Origin: Chryseobacterium sp.
GTDB lineage: Bacteria; Bacteroidota; Bacteroidia; Flavobacteriales; Weeksellaceae
NCBI GenBank assembly: GCA_030146295.1
Contig: JASLCD010000465.1
Span: forward strand, 1 to 6,777
DNA length: 6,777 bases
Direction of reading: 5' to 3'
Below are positions 5,812 to 6,777 of the stretch, one piece after another. The position numbers and the translations under genes are program-made. The notes beneath the pieces were generated by a model, which worked only from the letters and a program-made list of their open reading frames with translations, was not told where the DNA came from and searched no databases. The number at the start of each line of letters is the position of its first letter. Positions within the stretch are counted from its first letter, which is position 1.

Positions 5812-6387
5812 TTAAAATTTATCCAGAATTTTCTTCGGTAAGACTTTCACCAGTTCTTTTTTATATTCCTTTTCAAGAATAACAAATTTCCAGGCCTTCT
5901 TATCTTTTGAAACAGCACATGCTTTCATATTGGCATTGATGAGATACGAACCTTCATTGGCCAGGTATTTTACATTATTTGCACCATATTTGGCGGTTAA
6001 AGCACTGTTCATTTTCTTTTTCATATCCTCATTTAATGAACTGACATTACATTTAAGTTTTAAAAAATAATGGGTAATAGAAAAATGTTCACCGGTAATG
6101 AGTTCGGGTTTTTCAATATTTCCAAACTTTAAATCCTGCAGTTCAATTTTCATGAATGGATTATTGTAGGTCATATTCAAAATCTGCGTCATTTGCTCTT
6201 TTGAAACTATAGTGAAGTACTTTGGATAGATACAGCTTACTGCCTGATCGATCTGTTTAGATTGAATACTATTGACAAAATAGGTAAGCGACTTTTTTAT
6301 CGCTGCATCATCAGGATTTGTCCTGTTCTGTGAAAAAGCCATAAATGACAGCAGAACGAACAGAAAAAGAAGTGATTTAGTTTTCAT
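5812..6387 (-). CDS. Exported protein of unknown function
   Basis: The 191-residue precursor has a classic signal peptide: Lys2 and Lys4, a Leu/Phe-rich core and a likely cut between Ser19 and Gln20. There is no lipobox, so it should be a soluble periplasmic or secreted protein of about 170 residues. The mature part has an N-terminal helical region (about 27-55, with a Tyr-Pro-Lys-Tyr-Phe stretch) and alternating strand-like segments in the middle. It has a Lys-rich end with Trp-Lys-Phe-Val-Ile (166-170). Three Cys lie in it, at 52, 113 and 157. The helix-then-strands order would suit an NTF2/SnoaL-like fold, but no motif proves it and I give no function. The ATG at 6387 is supported by the signal peptide and by a promoter-like pair just upstream. 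It is read alone on the minus strand, with a probable terminator downstream. Confidence 0.85.
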   Translation of the reverse strand: MKTKSLLFLFVLLSFMAFSQNRTNPDDAAIKKSLTYFVNSIQSKQIDQAVSCIYPKYFTIVSKEQMTQILNMTYNNPFMKIELQDLKFGNIEKPELITGEHFSITHYFLKLKCNVSSLNEDMKKKMNSALTAKYGANNVKYLANEGSYLINANMKACAVSKDKKAWKFVILEKEYKKELVKVLPKKILDKF

Positions 6388-6408
6388 TATTGAATGTTAT
6401 GATAATTT

Positions 6409-6439
6409 AAAAATTACTATTTATCCGAAAATCATTAAA
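6409..6439 (-). promoter_or_regulatory. Possible flavobacterial promoter for the exported-protein gene
   Basis: On the minus strand, TTTA (6439-6436) and TAATTTTT (6416-6409) are separated by 19 nt. This resembles the Bacteroidota -33 TTTG and -7 TAnnTTTG boxes with one mismatch in each. Transcription would begin near 6400, leaving a leader of about 15 nt before the ATG at 6387. The region is A/T-rich, so chance matches are easy. Confidence 0.35.
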
Positions 6440-6506
6440 CTTTCCAGATCGTAAAATGTGTCGTAACCTATACCTAGATCGTTACAGAATATATAAGCTG
6501 AATAAA

Positions 6507-6532
6507 AAAAGCCATCCTTTCGGACAGCTTTT
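6507..6532 (-). terminator. Terminator of the FKBP gene
   Basis: On the minus strand, GCTGTCC (6528-6522) pairs with GGATGGC (6517-6511), with two G-U pairs and a GAAA tetraloop. The arms are extended by AAAA/TTTT and followed by more T (to 6504). It lies about 20 nt after the FKBP stop. Confidence 0.85.
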
Positions 6533-6553
6533 GATATAATTTTGAAGATTCAA

Positions 6554-6777
6554 TTATTTTACTTTTACAAGCTCAACATCGAAAACCAACCAAGAGTTTG
6601 GCGGGATCACTCCTCCTGCACCTCTTTCTCCGTAAGCCATTGCCGGCGGGATCAATAATGTAGCAGTTTCACCTTCTTTCAACAATAGGATACCTTCATC
6701 CCATCCTTTGATTACTCTTCCCATTCCGATTGGAATTTCGATCGGTTCGTTTCTTTTGAATGAAGAATCAAACTCAG
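6554..6777 (-). CDS. FKBP-type peptidyl-prolyl cis-trans isomerase, C-terminal part (5' end beyond window)
   Basis: The stop (TAA) lies at 6556-6554 on the minus strand and the open frame runs off the right edge, giving 73 residues of the C-terminal FKBP domain. Family hallmarks appear in order: Glu-Phe-Asp-Ser-Ser (the FKBP12 Phe36/Asp37 pair), Arg-Val-Ile-Lys-Gly-Trp (Val55/Ile56/Trp59 pocket), Ala-Tyr-Gly-Glu-Arg-Gly-Ala-Gly (Tyr82 region) and Val-Phe-Asp-Val-Glu-Leu (Phe99 strand). These line the prolyl isomerase and FK506 pocket. The enzyme speeds cis-trans isomerisation of Xaa-Pro bonds in folding proteins. The C-terminal domain resembles FkpA/Mip-type isomerases, but whether there is a signal peptide, lipobox or second domain cannot be seen here. 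Its own terminator follows directly. Confidence 0.95.
   Translation of the reverse strand, partial: EFDSSFKRNEPIEIPIGMGRVIKGWDEGILLLKEGETATLLIPPAMAYGERGAGGVIPPNSWLVFDVELVKVK

Noticed and set aside
5679..5882. A 67-codon plus-strand open frame between and into the minus-strand genes
   Set aside because: It could only start at a GTG just after a stop, has no ATG before its codon 39, runs through two hairpins including a likely terminator, and overlaps the 3' end of the 191-aa gene on the other strand.
1..6777. CRISPR array, tRNA or rRNA genes, insertion sequence or transposase
   Set aside because: No regularly spaced direct repeats, no tRNA cloverleaf with a TTCRA loop, no rRNA-like stretch and no transposase-like protein were seen.

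Overview
The window looks like chromosomal DNA of a flavobacterium, most plausibly Chryseobacterium or a close Weeksellaceae relative. The reasons are low GC, A/T-rich intergenic DNA, starts without a clear Shine-Dalgarno, exported proteins whose signal peptides end in Phe-Ser-Gln or Phe-Gly-Gln, and short GC-rich hairpins flanked by A and T tracts. The taxon is an inference; no rRNA or other marker is present.

Left part (1-4158, + strand): a tandem array of three paralogous exported M28-family metallopeptidases of the carboxypeptidase Q type, packed with 1-2 nt between genes and closed by a strong hairpin terminator. Copy 3 (2767-4125) is intact and has every expected zinc ligand and the catalytic glutamate. 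Copy 2 (1408-2764) is its close duplicate but lacks 2 nt at about 2056, which breaks the frame before the catalytic half. Copy 1 (3-1406) is full length but has lost one zinc-ligand His (to Gln) and the catalytic Glu (to Ser), so it is probably a pseudoenzyme. Of three copies, only one is clearly a working peptidase.

Middle part (4159-5004): about 850 nt without a convincing gene. It holds a degenerate intergenic repeat, a 34-nt inverted repeat, an AT-rich hairpin followed by eight T, and a cluster of helices (about 4729-4956) that looks like a structured RNA or a long leader. After it comes a 76-aa protein with two predicted membrane segments (5005-5235) and its terminator.

Right part (5373-6777, - strand): a 73-aa Cys/His-containing small protein, a 191-aa exported protein of unknown function, and the C-terminal part of an FKBP-type peptidyl-prolyl isomerase that runs off the window edge. 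Each has a hairpin terminator at its 3' side, so they look like separate transcription units. The left array probably takes part in periplasmic peptide breakdown; no functional link to the right-hand genes is visible.
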